Assembly: GCA_031258005.1 (NCBI GenBank)
Contig: JAIRNP010000186.1
Location: forward strand, 1-41,344
Length of the DNA: 41,344 nucleotides
Reading direction: 5' to 3'
Origin: Treponema sp.
GTDB lineage: Bacteria; Spirochaetota; Spirochaetia; Treponematales; Breznakiellaceae
In this document: positions 26,622 to 33,869 of the stretch, one piece after another
Layout: the number at the start of each line of letters is the position of its first letter
Numbering within the stretch: the stretch's first letter is position 1
The notes under the pieces: model-generated
What the model was told of the DNA's origin: nothing
Databases searched by the model: none
The model's input: only the letters and a program-made list of their open reading frames with translations
Program-made: the position numbers and the translations under genes

Positions 26622-27350
26622 TTACAAATGCCCGTCATCCAATATAATGATATCCACCCGCCGATTATAGGCCCGGCCTTCAGGGGTATCGTTTTTACTT
26701 ATCGGCATGGTATCGGCAAATCCTGCCACCTGAAAGCGCTTTTCCTCCACCCCGAGATCCGTCAAATAATGCAATACCGCGATGGATCGGGCGGTGGAAA
26801 GCTCCCAGTTCGATTCCCAAGGGCCATCCGGGTCTACCGGGACCGCATCGGTATGCCCTTCAATCCTGAATTTCTTACCCCCTAGTTCCTCAGCATTCAA
26901 AAGCCCCGCCAATCGGATCAGGATGTCCCGGGTTTCTTCGAGGTTGATTCGGGCACTGGCAGGGGCAAAGAAAGCGTCCGATGCCAGGTTGATCACCAGC
27001 CCCCGTTCATCATGGGTGATACGAACCTTATTGGACTTAAGCTCCGGGCTGAAAAGGCTCATAGCCCGCCGCAGGGCCTGGCCTAAAACCCGGCCCCGAT
27101 CCATCGAAGGTAAGGTATTGATGGTATTCCCCAATTCCACGCTTTTGCCCTCGGATAAGGTCATTCCTCCGCTTGAATTCCCCATCCCTACATTGGACAA
27201 GGCGGAAAGCAACGCGGACATTTGCCCCGGGTCCACTTCAGTCGTATCAAAAAGGGCGACGAAAAAACAGAGTAACAGGGTAACCATATCAGAATAGGTT
27301 ACAATCCAGTCCCCTTTTACTCCTTCATCTTCTTTTTTTTTCCGTGCCAT
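26622..27350 (-). CDS. motB: MotB, flagellar stator protein
   Basis: The 242-residue protein has a basic N-terminus, then one transmembrane helix carrying the ion-binding Asp21 in WIVTYSDMVTLLLCFFVALF. A plug/linker region follows, then an OmpA-like peptidoglycan-binding domain (about 125-240). That domain contains IEGHTDAVPVDPDGPWESNWELSTARSIAVL (landmarks GHTDAVP and NWELSTARS) and RVDIII. With MotA it forms the torque-generating channel anchored to peptidoglycan. It follows motA by 56 bases. Confidence 0.96.
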   Translation of the reverse strand: MARKKKEDEGVKGDWIVTYSDMVTLLLCFFVALFDTTEVDPGQMSALLSALSNVGMGNSSGGMTLSEGKSVELGNTINTLPSMDRGRVLGQALRRAMSLFSPELKSNKVRITHDERGLVINLASDAFFAPASARINLEETRDILIRLAGLLNAEELGGKKFRIEGHTDAVPVDPDGPWESNWELSTARSIAVLHYLTDLGVEEKRFQVAGFADTMPISKNDTPEGRAYNRRVDIIILDDGHL

Positions 27351-27406
27351 ACCGTATCCCTCTTTATATTACCCGTATTTTCACGGTCCCCTGAAAACAA
27401 ACCGCC

Positions 27407-28189
27407 CTAATCCCTCAGCACTTCTTGTTCTACTTTTTTCCGGGCTATAGGGGTAAGATAAGAAAGGAGCTTCGTAGCCAAAACCCGGGTATTTTCCCCG
27501 GCCTGAATCGAAAGGATCCCCTCAATTTCCATTTCCTTGAGTTTGGTTTCCATAGCATCCCGGGTTTTCAGTTTCCCGGAAAGGGGAATCATGAGTAAGT
27601 TGGCAATCAGCGCCCCGTAGAGCGTAGTCATCAGGGCAACCGCCATGTTAGGGCCTAATGAGCTTTTATCTTCCAGGTTTCTCAACATGGCGATAAGGCC
27701 GACTACGGTTCCTATCATCCCCAGCCCTGGGGCTATGGTGCCCCACATGTTTACCACCGCGATTTTACCGCTATGCCGCTCCTGGATTTGGCTCAGTTCA
27801 TTCTCAAGGAGTTCCCGAATGATACCCCCATCAGTACCGTCTACCACGAGGCGCATCCCTTTCTTCAAAAACTCATCATCCAGGTCTTCCAATTCTTCTT
27901 CCAGGGCCAAGAGCCCTTCCCGCCGGGCCTTATCGGAAAAAGCGAGGAGCTTGGTGATGATTCCCTCTTCATTAAAGTTCGGAACCTTCATGCAAAGTCC
28001 CAAGGTACCGAAAACTCCCAGGGTTTCCGGGATAGAGCAAAAGACAAAAAGCGCAAGATACGAACCAATGACGGTCATAAAGAACGAAGGAAGATCGAGG
28101 TAGAGTAGGATGGTGCCTCCAGAGGTAAAAATGGCCATAACCACCATGCTAAAACAACCAACGATTCCAATTATGGTCGAAAGATTCAT
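27407..28189 (-). CDS. motA: MotA, flagellar stator channel protein
   Basis: The 260-residue protein has four membrane helices (about 3-25, 33-50, 148-170, 180-203). It has a large cytoplasmic loop rich in charged residues that contacts the rotor. The channel prolines lie in WGTIAPGLGMIGTVVGLIAML and ALMTTLYGALIANLLMIPLSGKL. It begins nine bases after flbD, whose final codons (GAGGAG) provide its ribosome binding site. Confidence 0.96.
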   Translation of the reverse strand: MNLSTIIGIVGCFSMVVMAIFTSGGTILLYLDLPSFFMTVIGSYLALFVFCSIPETLGVFGTLGLCMKVPNFNEEGIITKLLAFSDKARREGLLALEEELEDLDDEFLKKGMRLVVDGTDGGIIRELLENELSQIQERHSGKIAVVNMWGTIAPGLGMIGTVVGLIAMLRNLEDKSSLGPNMAVALMTTLYGALIANLLMIPLSGKLKTRDAMETKLKEMEIEGILSIQAGENTRVLATKLLSYLTPIARKKVEQEVLRD

Positions 28190-28198
28190 ATAAGGTAC

Positions 28199-28396
28199 TT
28201 ACTCCTCATTTTTAAAGCCGCCAATCTGCCGGCGGTATGCAACGATGCGCTCTATAACTACCGCTGCGGTCTCCCGCACCACCAAGTACTTCCCGGATAA
28301 CATTAAAATCGTGGTATCCGGCCTCAGTTCCATGGATTCGATTTGATGCGGGTTGATATAGTACTCTGTTCCGTCAAGCCGGGTTACTTTGATCAT
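28199..28396 (-). CDS. flbD: FlbD, small flagellar protein
   Basis: The 65-residue protein matches the FlbD family of spirochaetes and Gram-positives: IKVTRLDGTEYYINPHQIES at the start and DTTILMLSGKYLVVRE in the middle. It lies between flgE and motA, its conserved position. Its role is poorly understood and it is not the Caulobacter regulator of the same name. Confidence 0.92.
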   Translation of the reverse strand: MIKVTRLDGTEYYINPHQIESMELRPDTTILMLSGKYLVVRETAAVVIERIVAYRRQIGGFKNEE

Positions 28397-28409
28397 CTAA
28401 ATATACCCA

Positions 28410-29810
28410 TTATCGCTTGAGGGTCAAGAGTTCTTGCAAGAGCTGATCCGCGGTCTGGATGGTCCGGGAGTTGGCCTGAAAACCCCGCTGGGTAACGATC
28501 ATATCGGTAAACTGTTCGGCCATATCCACGTTGGACATTTCCAAGACACCGGAGACGATCCCTCCCTTGCCCGCGATTCCCGAAGGTCCAATGTTAGCCG
28601 CCCCTGAGTTGATAGAAACCGCATAGAGGTTTTCCCCGGCCTTTTCCAGCCCTCCTTGATTGGTGAAACTGGCCAAGGCAATCTGGCCGATGGTTCGGTT
28701 TGAGCCGTTGGAATAGACCCCGGTAATGATCCCGCTGGAATCGATCTTGAAGTTATCCAGGTACCCCATGGAATACCCATCCTGCAGTACCGCTTTGGAG
28801 GAACTCTCTTCCGCATACTGGGTAATGGAATTGACAAAGCCCCCCACGGTACCTAGGTTCAAGGCAAAGGCTTGACGCACCTGGGCCCCATCCGCATCAG
28901 GATCCGTGTTTTGCACATCAAAGGCCACGTTCATGATCACATTGCCTGCTCCGCCGGATTCATTCCCCGCCCCGTCTACCGCGCTGAGAAGGGTCCCGTT
29001 ATTAGAGAAATTCACCGTAAAAGCCGCCCCGCCCCCTGCTGCAGGAGCCCCTTCCCCAAGGCCGATAGCCGTATTGGTAGCCACCTCGGCTTCCGGATCC
29101 ACCGTTACCGTAGCATTCCAGCTATTGGCCGTACCGGGCACCCGGGTAAAGTCTACCTGCAGGCTATGCTCCTCGCCAAAGGTATCGTAGATCTTGATCG
29201 TGGTGTTCCAGGTTCCCCGCTGAATATCCAGGGCCGTGGCTCCTTCAGGGATTTCCGGTATCCGTTTATCCAGGTTACAGGCGAAGTTGACCATCGTGGT
29301 GGCCCGGGCCGGATCCTTGGAACCCACCGGGATTATCAGATCTTCCACATCCCGGGAAACATCCAAGGTCTGCACCCCTTGTATGTCTTGAGCCATCCAG
29401 CCTTGAACCTTCATCCCGTTGGCAGGATTCACCAGGGTTCCTGCTTGATCCACATTAAAGGCCCCTGCCCGGGTATAATAGGAACTAGCCCCTTCTTTCA
29501 GTACAAAAAAACCTGCGCCCTCCACCGCCAGATCGGTCCCTACCCCCGTGGACTGAAAGGCCCCTTGGGTATGGATCGTATCAATAGACGCAATCGACAT
29601 GCCAAGACCCACTTCTTTCGGGTTTACCCCCCCCAGGTCCTCGGTAGGCCGGGAAGCGCCTTGAAGCTGCTGGTAGAGCAGGTCCTGAAAATTAACCCGG
29701 CCCTTTTTGAAACCCACCGTATTGATATTGGCAATGTTATTGCCAATGACATCCATTCGAGTTTGATGATTCTGCAGGCCTGATACACCGGCAAACAATG
29801 ATCGCATCAT
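28410..29810 (-). CDS. flgE: FlgE, flagellar hook protein with cross-linking residues
   Basis: The 466-residue hook protein opens with the axial-protein motif [20 protein letters not shown], then [13 protein letters not shown]. It ends with [20 protein letters not shown] and a coiled-coil [19 protein letters not shown]. Lys165 and Cys178 (in [10 protein letters not shown] and [10 protein letters not shown]) are spaced 13 residues apart at the same numbers as the lysinoalanine pair described in Treponema denticola FlgE, so a covalently cross-linked hook is expected. Residues about 245-290 form a Gly/Ala-rich insert. GGGAG precedes the first of two adjacent ATGs. Confidence 0.96.
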   Translation of the reverse strand: MMRSLFAGVSGLQNHQTRMDVIGNNIANINTVGFKKGRVNFQDLLYQQLQGASRPTEDLGGVNPKEVGLGMSIASIDTIHTQGAFQSTGVGTDLAVEGAGFFVLKEGASSYYTRAGAFNVDQAGTLVNPANGMKVQGWMAQDIQGVQTLDVSRDVEDLIIPVGSKDPARATTMVNFACNLDKRIPEIPEGATALDIQRGTWNTTIKIYDTFGEEHSLQVDFTRVPGTANSWNATVTVDPEAEVATNTAIGLGEGAPAAGGGAAFTVNFSNNGTLLSAVDGAGNESGGAGNVIMNVAFDVQNTDPDADGAQVRQAFALNLGTVGGFVNSITQYAEESSSKAVLQDGYSMGYLDNFKIDSSGIITGVYSNGSNRTIGQIALASFTNQGGLEKAGENLYAVSINSGAANIGPSGIAGKGGIVSGVLEMSNVDMAEQFTDMIVTQRGFQANSRTIQTADQLLQELLTLKR

Positions 29811-29845
29811 ATCGTCTATACTCCCTAGCTTAAAGGTTGTTCAGC

Positions 29846-30283
29846 CTATTCCTCAAATACCGTAGTAACCTGGTTCCAGGAATAATAGGAACCCTGTACC
29901 AACACTTTAGGACTATCCTCTCGGGTTACCGCCTTAACCGTACCCCGGATAACCGTATCGCCCGCCGCTATTTCCACGGATTTCCCCAGAACGCCGGTAG
30001 CTTCACTCCCCGCAATGAGCGCGGCAAGCCGGGAAAAATCCGTGGCCATACTGGTCATCTGATCCAGGGTGGAAAACTGAGCCATCTGGGCGATAAATTC
30101 CTTATCTTCCATCGGAGCCGTGGGGTCTTGATAGGAGAGCTGGGCAATCAATAGTTTAAGAAAATCATCTTTCCCCAGATTCTGCTGCGGATTCTTCCCT
30201 TGGTTTATCTTGCTGTTGTGTTCTTTCACCCATTGGGCACGTTCTGCCTGTTCTTGTGAACTCAGTATAGCTTTAAATTCCAT
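29846..30283 (-). CDS. flgD: FlgD, hook-cap/scaffold protein (short form)
   Basis: The 145-residue protein contains the FlgD N-terminal signature LGKDDFLKLLIAQLSYQDP, followed by MEDKEFIAQMAQFSTLDQM. A short beta domain (about 95-143) follows. It caps the growing hook and is discarded at completion. It is much shorter than the enterobacterial protein of about 230 residues and lacks the larger Tudor/fibronectin region, as is usual in spirochaetes. It lies 17 bases after fliK. Confidence 0.93.
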   Translation of the reverse strand: MEFKAILSSQEQAERAQWVKEHNSKINQGKNPQQNLGKDDFLKLLIAQLSYQDPTAPMEDKEFIAQMAQFSTLDQMTSMATDFSRLAALIAGSEATGVLGKSVEIAAGDTVIRGTVKAVTREDSPKVLVQGSYYSWNQVTTVFEE

Positions 30284-30300
30284 AATAATGCATCCTCCCT

Positions 30301-31770
30301 TTATACCAGCATATCAATCGGAATATGCCCCGATACGTTCCCGGCTGCTATGAAGCCTGCTTCCCCTTCCGAGGCCGTATTATAGGTAGACAGGGCAAAG
30401 CGTTCTGAAAAGAACGGCCCTGAGGGGTCTCTCTGCCGGGGGTTTCCTCCCTGCCCGTCCCTCCCTGAGGCCAAGGCCGTATCCAAGCTGGTCTCTCCAA
30501 AGCCTGAATCCTTAAACGCCTGTTCCAAGGAATGTATTTCCCGTTCAAATGCTCGAAGCGCCTCATTACTTTCTACGATAATGTGCCCTGTTATCTTCTT
30601 TTCGGCTAGTTCAAGTTGTATCTTTACATTTCCCAGTGATTCCGGTTTCAGGGCAAGCCGTATGGTCCCCGCGCCCCCATCCCGCAACACCACCTGGGCT
30701 TGCCGGACAATATCCCCGTTGAGATTTTGCGAAAGTTCCCGGGCGAGGAGATCCTCGAAACTGCCGGTGAGGGGGCTGTCCCGCGAAGCCGGCAGGGCTT
30801 CCCGATCGGGGGTCTCGGTATGGAGGTCCACCGTAAGTTCCAGGGTTTTGGTTTCTCCTGCTGATTTTGTCTCCCCGGGAACCAGAGACCCCGAAACAGA
30901 ATCCGCCCTTTCCTGGGAACGGAGATCCCGAAGGTCCGTTCGATCCCGGCGTTTATCCCGGGCCTTGACATCCGCATCCTTTTTGAGGCCCTTCCGGGCA
31001 GGTTCTTCACCGGCCTCCATCACCGGTCGCGGATCCGGCGAGGGCTTCAGGTGCGTATCTGGGGACTGACTTGCCCGAAAGAGCCCTGCCTTGGAAGCGC
31101 CTGCCTTTTCAACGTCCGTACTATCCTGAATATGCCGATTATGCACCTTGAGCGTGGAAATACTCCCCGGGGAACCGGTGTCCTTACCCGCGGTTTCGGT
31201 CTGCACCTGGGGATCCCCGGCTCCCGTTTCTGTCCGGGAACCGGCGGCTGAAGCAAGGCGGGGCTTATCCGTTTGCCGGCGCAACAAAGGGAGGCGGTCT
31301 TTTTGCTGAAGCAGTACCTGGGGACCGGCCTGGTCAGGAACTGGTCCTTCCTGAACAAGCAGCAAAGAAAACGACCCTCCCGGATCCTGGTTATTCCTGC
31401 CGCGCAGGATCCGGCCCTGTGCCCCTTCCCCAGAACGAGACCTTCCTCCTTCCCGGGTTTCTCCGCCGGATACGCGGGCCTTTTTGTGCTGATTTTTCTT
31501 CGAGGCGTTTCCCTGAGGTTCACCGCCGGCTTGGGCTGCTTCCGGCTGCGGGCCCTCCCCCAGAACAGACAAGGTAAGGCCCCTTCCGGTTGGACTATTC
31601 TTGACCAGCCCTTCAAGGAGTCGAGCAAAAAAATCGACCTTGTCCTGTTTAGAGGACTTTCCCTGACCCTGCTTAGGGCTAAGCGATGGGGGTTCTCCTC
31701 GCTCATCCACCCCGCTCATTCCCTCAAGGGAACCATCCGAACTGTACATCCGGGGAGATATGTGCATCAT
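30301..31770 (-). CDS. fliK: FliK, hook-length control protein (Tap1)
   Basis: The 489-residue protein has a long hydrophilic, Gly/Arg/Ser/Gln-rich N-terminal two-thirds that serves as the molecular ruler. The compact C-terminal Flg_hook domain (about 355-430) includes GTIRLALKPESLGNVKIQLEL, then ITGHIIVESNEALRAFE. That domain talks to FlhB to switch export. ATG 31770 is preferred because AGGAGG lies seven bases upstream. GTG and ATG codons at 31773 and 31767 are alternatives. A 230-base structured gap separates it from flbB, so a transcript may start here. Confidence 0.9.
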   Translation of the reverse strand: MMHISPRMYSSDGSLEGMSGVDERGEPPSLSPKQGQGKSSKQDKVDFFARLLEGLVKNSPTGRGLTLSVLGEGPQPEAAQAGGEPQGNASKKNQHKKARVSGGETREGGRSRSGEGAQGRILRGRNNQDPGGSFSLLLVQEGPVPDQAGPQVLLQQKDRLPLLRRQTDKPRLASAAGSRTETGAGDPQVQTETAGKDTGSPGSISTLKVHNRHIQDSTDVEKAGASKAGLFRASQSPDTHLKPSPDPRPVMEAGEEPARKGLKKDADVKARDKRRDRTDLRDLRSQERADSVSGSLVPGETKSAGETKTLELTVDLHTETPDREALPASRDSPLTGSFEDLLARELSQNLNGDIVRQAQVVLRDGGAGTIRLALKPESLGNVKIQLELAEKKITGHIIVESNEALRAFEREIHSLEQAFKDSGFGETSLDTALASGRDGQGGNPRQRDPSGPFFSERFALSTYNTASEGEAGFIAAGNVSGHIPIDMLV

Positions 31771-31833
31771 CACCCAGCCTCCTCATACTATGCCCGGAGC
31801 TTATCAAACTTCGACCATTTTTGTATTGTTACC

Positions 31834-31870
31834 GCGGCGGGTTCAACCTGTCCCACGTTGAACCCGCCGC
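31834..31870. repeat. Perfect 14-bp inverted repeat between flbB and fliK
   Basis: Arms 31834-31847 (GCGGCGGGTTCAAC) and 31857-31870 are exact reverse complements with a nine-base loop. No T run follows on the minus strand, so it is not a standard terminator. It is the closest of three stem-loops to fliK and may be a processing or stability element. Confidence 0.7.
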
Positions 31871-31883
31871 CTTAATGGTGAGA

Positions 31884-31911
31884 GAAAAAGCGGATGCGAG
31901 ACCGCTTTTTC
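31884..31911 (-). terminator. Candidate bidirectional terminator between flbB and fliK
   Basis: Arms 31884-31893 (GAAAAAGCGG) and 31902-31911 (CCGCTTTTTC) pair perfectly around an eight-base loop, giving an A-tract/stem/T-tract arrangement on both strands. A further stem (31919-31927 with 31932-31941, one bulge) lies just upstream for minus-strand transcripts. If it works, part of the transcript would stop after flbB and fliK would need its own promoter. I could not identify that promoter with confidence. Confidence 0.45.
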
Positions 31912-32003
31912 AGAAGCCCTCGGCAGTCCGTACTGACCGAGCTTTGAAACTGACTCACCCCATAGCGCATTGTTTCCCCTGCCTGGAACAACCGGTACGA
32001 TCC

Positions 32004-32639
32004 TCAGTTAAGGGTAGCAGGTCTCCCCACCATCTTCCGCTGTAACGCTGCGGCCCGGTCGGCGGGTAAGAGGGACATCCAATAGGAGACGATAGATGCG
32101 GTTCCTTCCGCCTGGGCCAAGGCTTCAGCCTGCCTGAACACGTCGATAGCGTCCTGATCTTCCATTTCGGTAATGATACCCACCGCTTGTTGGGGAGGCA
32201 TACCGGTCAAGTACCGGGCAACCTGTTCCACATTGCTACTCTTCGTTTCCGCGGCTTGCATCAAGGCGGTGAAAGAAGTTTCCCGTTCATCCAGGGCTTT
32301 CTGCCGCTCTTCCAATGCCTGGGCCATTTGTTCTATTTCACCTCGCCGGCTCTGGATATCCTGTTCCTGTTTTTCCAGTTCCAGGCTGCGCAGCTCCAAG
32401 GCTTCCAGCCGTATGGCAAGCCGTTCCGCATCCAGGGAAAGCAGCTCATCATCCACAAGGGGCCCGCTGCTCTTACGGCCTTCCCGGCCTATGAAACGAT
32501 AGAGCGGGGATAACAGGGTCTTAGCATCGATCACCTGGAGATAATCGAACCATACGAATCCTCCTCCGGCAAGGACCAAGATGAGCAGTAAGAGCACGAT
32601 TATCTTGCCGAGAACCCGGGGTTTTCCGAATGAGGCCAC
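32004..32639 (-). CDS. flbB: FlbB, periplasmic flagellar collar protein
   Basis: The 211-residue protein has one N-terminal membrane helix (about 10-33), then a long coiled coil (about 70-125, with AIRLEALELRSLELEKQEQDIQ). A C-terminal helical MgtE_N-like domain (about 130-205) carries VARYLTGMPPQQAVGIITEME. In Borrelia FlbB is a base component of the spirochaete-specific motor collar. The start is GTG 32639 with AAGGAG six bases upstream. In other spirochaetes it follows fliJ, but here it is preceded by a CBS-domain gene. Confidence 0.88.
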   Translation of the reverse strand: MASFGKPRVLGKIIVLLLLILVLAGGGFVWFDYLQVIDAKTLLSPLYRFIGREGRKSSGPLVDDELLSLDAERLAIRLEALELRSLELEKQEQDIQSRRGEIEQMAQALEERQKALDERETSFTALMQAAETKSSNVEQVARYLTGMPPQQAVGIITEMEDQDAIDVFRQAEALAQAEGTASIVSYWMSLLPADRAAALQRKMVGRPATLN

Positions 32640-32659
32640 CTCAATCTCCTTATACTTGA

Positions 32660-32710
32660 GGCTCTTGCAAAACTAACATCGAACCTTGGGTTCGCGTTTT
32701 GCCAGAGGCC
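32660..32710 (-). promoter_or_regulatory. Stem-loop in the flbB leader
   Basis: An outer imperfect stem (32660-32673 with 32696-32710) encloses a perfect 6-bp stem (32680-32685 with 32689-32694, loop TTG). The outer arm includes TGCAAAACTAAC, which is repeated in the fliL leader. The structure ends about 20 bases before the GTG start of flbB, just upstream of the ribosome binding site. It could affect translation or be a dispersed palindromic repeat. Confidence 0.5.
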
Positions 32711-32812
32711 TACTTACTACATTAATCGGTTAAAAAAAACAATTCTTTAGGCTGCCCTTTTCTAAAGTATTCCCGTAAGTACCCGGGAACGCAGGCAGGA
32801 GCAGCCAGGGCT

Positions 32813-33460
32813 TTAGAGTTCCCGGATATCTTCCAATTCCGTTTCAGGGATGGTTTGTATGATAGCTTCTATAGCTTCAGAGCTTATACCGGATATTTTG
32901 CAGGTTCCCCGCCGGTAGGAGAGGTTATCCCCTTCAGCGGAAACAAAAGATACGATGTTGCCCCCTTTTTCCGCGATGGCTCCGGCCAGTTTCGCCAACT
33001 GGCCCGGGCGTTCACCCATCGAGAGGGTAATCCGCACCCCGGGGTGGCGGGCGCCGAAAGCATTGATAAATACCTGCAGGAGATCGGTCCCGGTGATAAT
33101 GCCCACCAGGAGCGGTCCCCGCATCACCGGAAGGCAGCTTATATCCTTATCCGCCATGATCCGGGCGGCTTCCTCTACCACCTCGTTTTCCGCTACGGTA
33201 ATGACCTGCTTTACCATGATTTCTTCGATCTTGAGCTTGGAAAGGAGATAGCTTATTTCATAGATATCCAGGCTCGTGGCTAAGGAAGGGGCGGCCTTGA
33301 GCAGGTCTTTCCGGGTTACGATGCCGATGAGCTTATGGTTCTTATCGAGCACCGGCAGACGGCCTATTTTTACCCTGTCCATCAGGGACCGGGCGTCGTG
33401 CACCGATACGTCAGGATGCACAAAGATCGGATTCTTGGTCATAATACGGCTGATTATCAT
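32813..33460 (-). CDS. CBS-pair and ACT domain protein
   Basis: The 215-residue protein has two CBS domains (about 1-60 and 75-135; IISRIMTKNPIFVHPDVSV and KIEEIMVKQVITVAENEVV), then an ACT-like domain (about 140-210; ITLSMGERPGQLAKLAGAIA). This is the AcuB-like layout, a probable cytoplasmic sensor of adenine nucleotides and a small ligand. The target is unknown. I chose ATG 33460 because GGAGGG is five bases upstream and a -10 box lies before it. The frame is open for another 125 codons upstream, but that part has no domain and overlaps a different coding remnant. Confidence 0.85.
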   Translation of the reverse strand: MIISRIMTKNPIFVHPDVSVHDARSLMDRVKIGRLPVLDKNHKLIGIVTRKDLLKAAPSLATSLDIYEISYLLSKLKIEEIMVKQVITVAENEVVEEAARIMADKDISCLPVMRGPLLVGIITGTDLLQVFINAFGARHPGVRITLSMGERPGQLAKLAGAIAEKGGNIVSFVSAEGDNLSYRRGTCKISGISSEAIEAIIQTIPETELEDIREL

Positions 33461-33486
33461 AGGGCCCTCCATTGGTAGATACGTAT

Positions 33487-33495
33487 AGTATACCA
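33487..33495 (-). promoter_or_regulatory. Extended -10 promoter element for the CBS-ACT gene
   Basis: The minus strand reads TGGTATACT, an extended -10 box, 27 bases before the start codon. No good -35 box lies 16-18 bases upstream, which extended -10 promoters can tolerate. A transcript would begin near 33480. Confidence 0.4.
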
Positions 33496-33562
33496 CAAGG
33501 TACCGTTTTTTTCGGCATACCTCAAGGGTATAGCAAGGACACTCCCATAGAAACCGCGATGA

Positions 33563-33775
33563 GGGGCTGAAAGGCCTGAAGCCCTCAGGAATTCCTCTCA
33601 GGCCATCGCTGGTACGCTGCTGATGAGCCTCAAAGACGTTCCGGGACTGAAAGAGCCGGCGTATTGTGCCTGTCTTGAAAAGGTAAGCCATTGGGACCTC
33701 TTCCAGGGGAAACTGAGCCTGTACACCCGCTACCCGGAGGGCCGGCAGGAGTCCCTCCTGTTCAGTGCCGACTGA
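33563..33775 (+). pseudogene. 3' remnant resembling a META-domain (HslJ-like) protein
   Basis: In an otherwise empty 400-base gap, the plus strand has a 70-codon open frame that ends in TGA at 33773. Its second half reads EPAYCACLEKVSHWDLFQGK, then LSLYTRYPEGRQESLLFSAD. This recalls the last helix and strands of META domains, found in small exported or lipid-anchored proteins. An upstream TGA (33560) cuts off the N-terminal half. No signal peptide or start with a ribosome site is present. It is best read as a decayed gene, though a 50-codon product from ATG 33623 cannot be excluded. Confidence 0.4.
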
Positions 33776-33869
33776 ATGAAGCCGGGGGACTTTACGATGG
33801 GGCAAGGGCCGTTCCTTCGGAAACCTTTCCCCCATCGCTCGTAACGATAGCCGGGCGGTTTCTTTTCGC

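Noticed and set aside
28872-29783. 303-codon plus-strand frame opposite flgE
   Set aside because: flgE is certain. The opposite frame has low-complexity composition (His, Gly, Arg, Pro, Ile) and no start signal.
31834-31870. 14-bp inverted repeat as an intrinsic terminator
   Set aside because: No T run follows it on either strand. The neighbouring 31884-31911 hairpin is the better terminator candidate.
33461-33835. 125-codon N-terminal extension of the CBS-ACT protein
   Set aside because: It has no domain and lies beyond a good ribosome site and -10 box that serve ATG 33460. It overlaps a more protein-like frame on the other strand.
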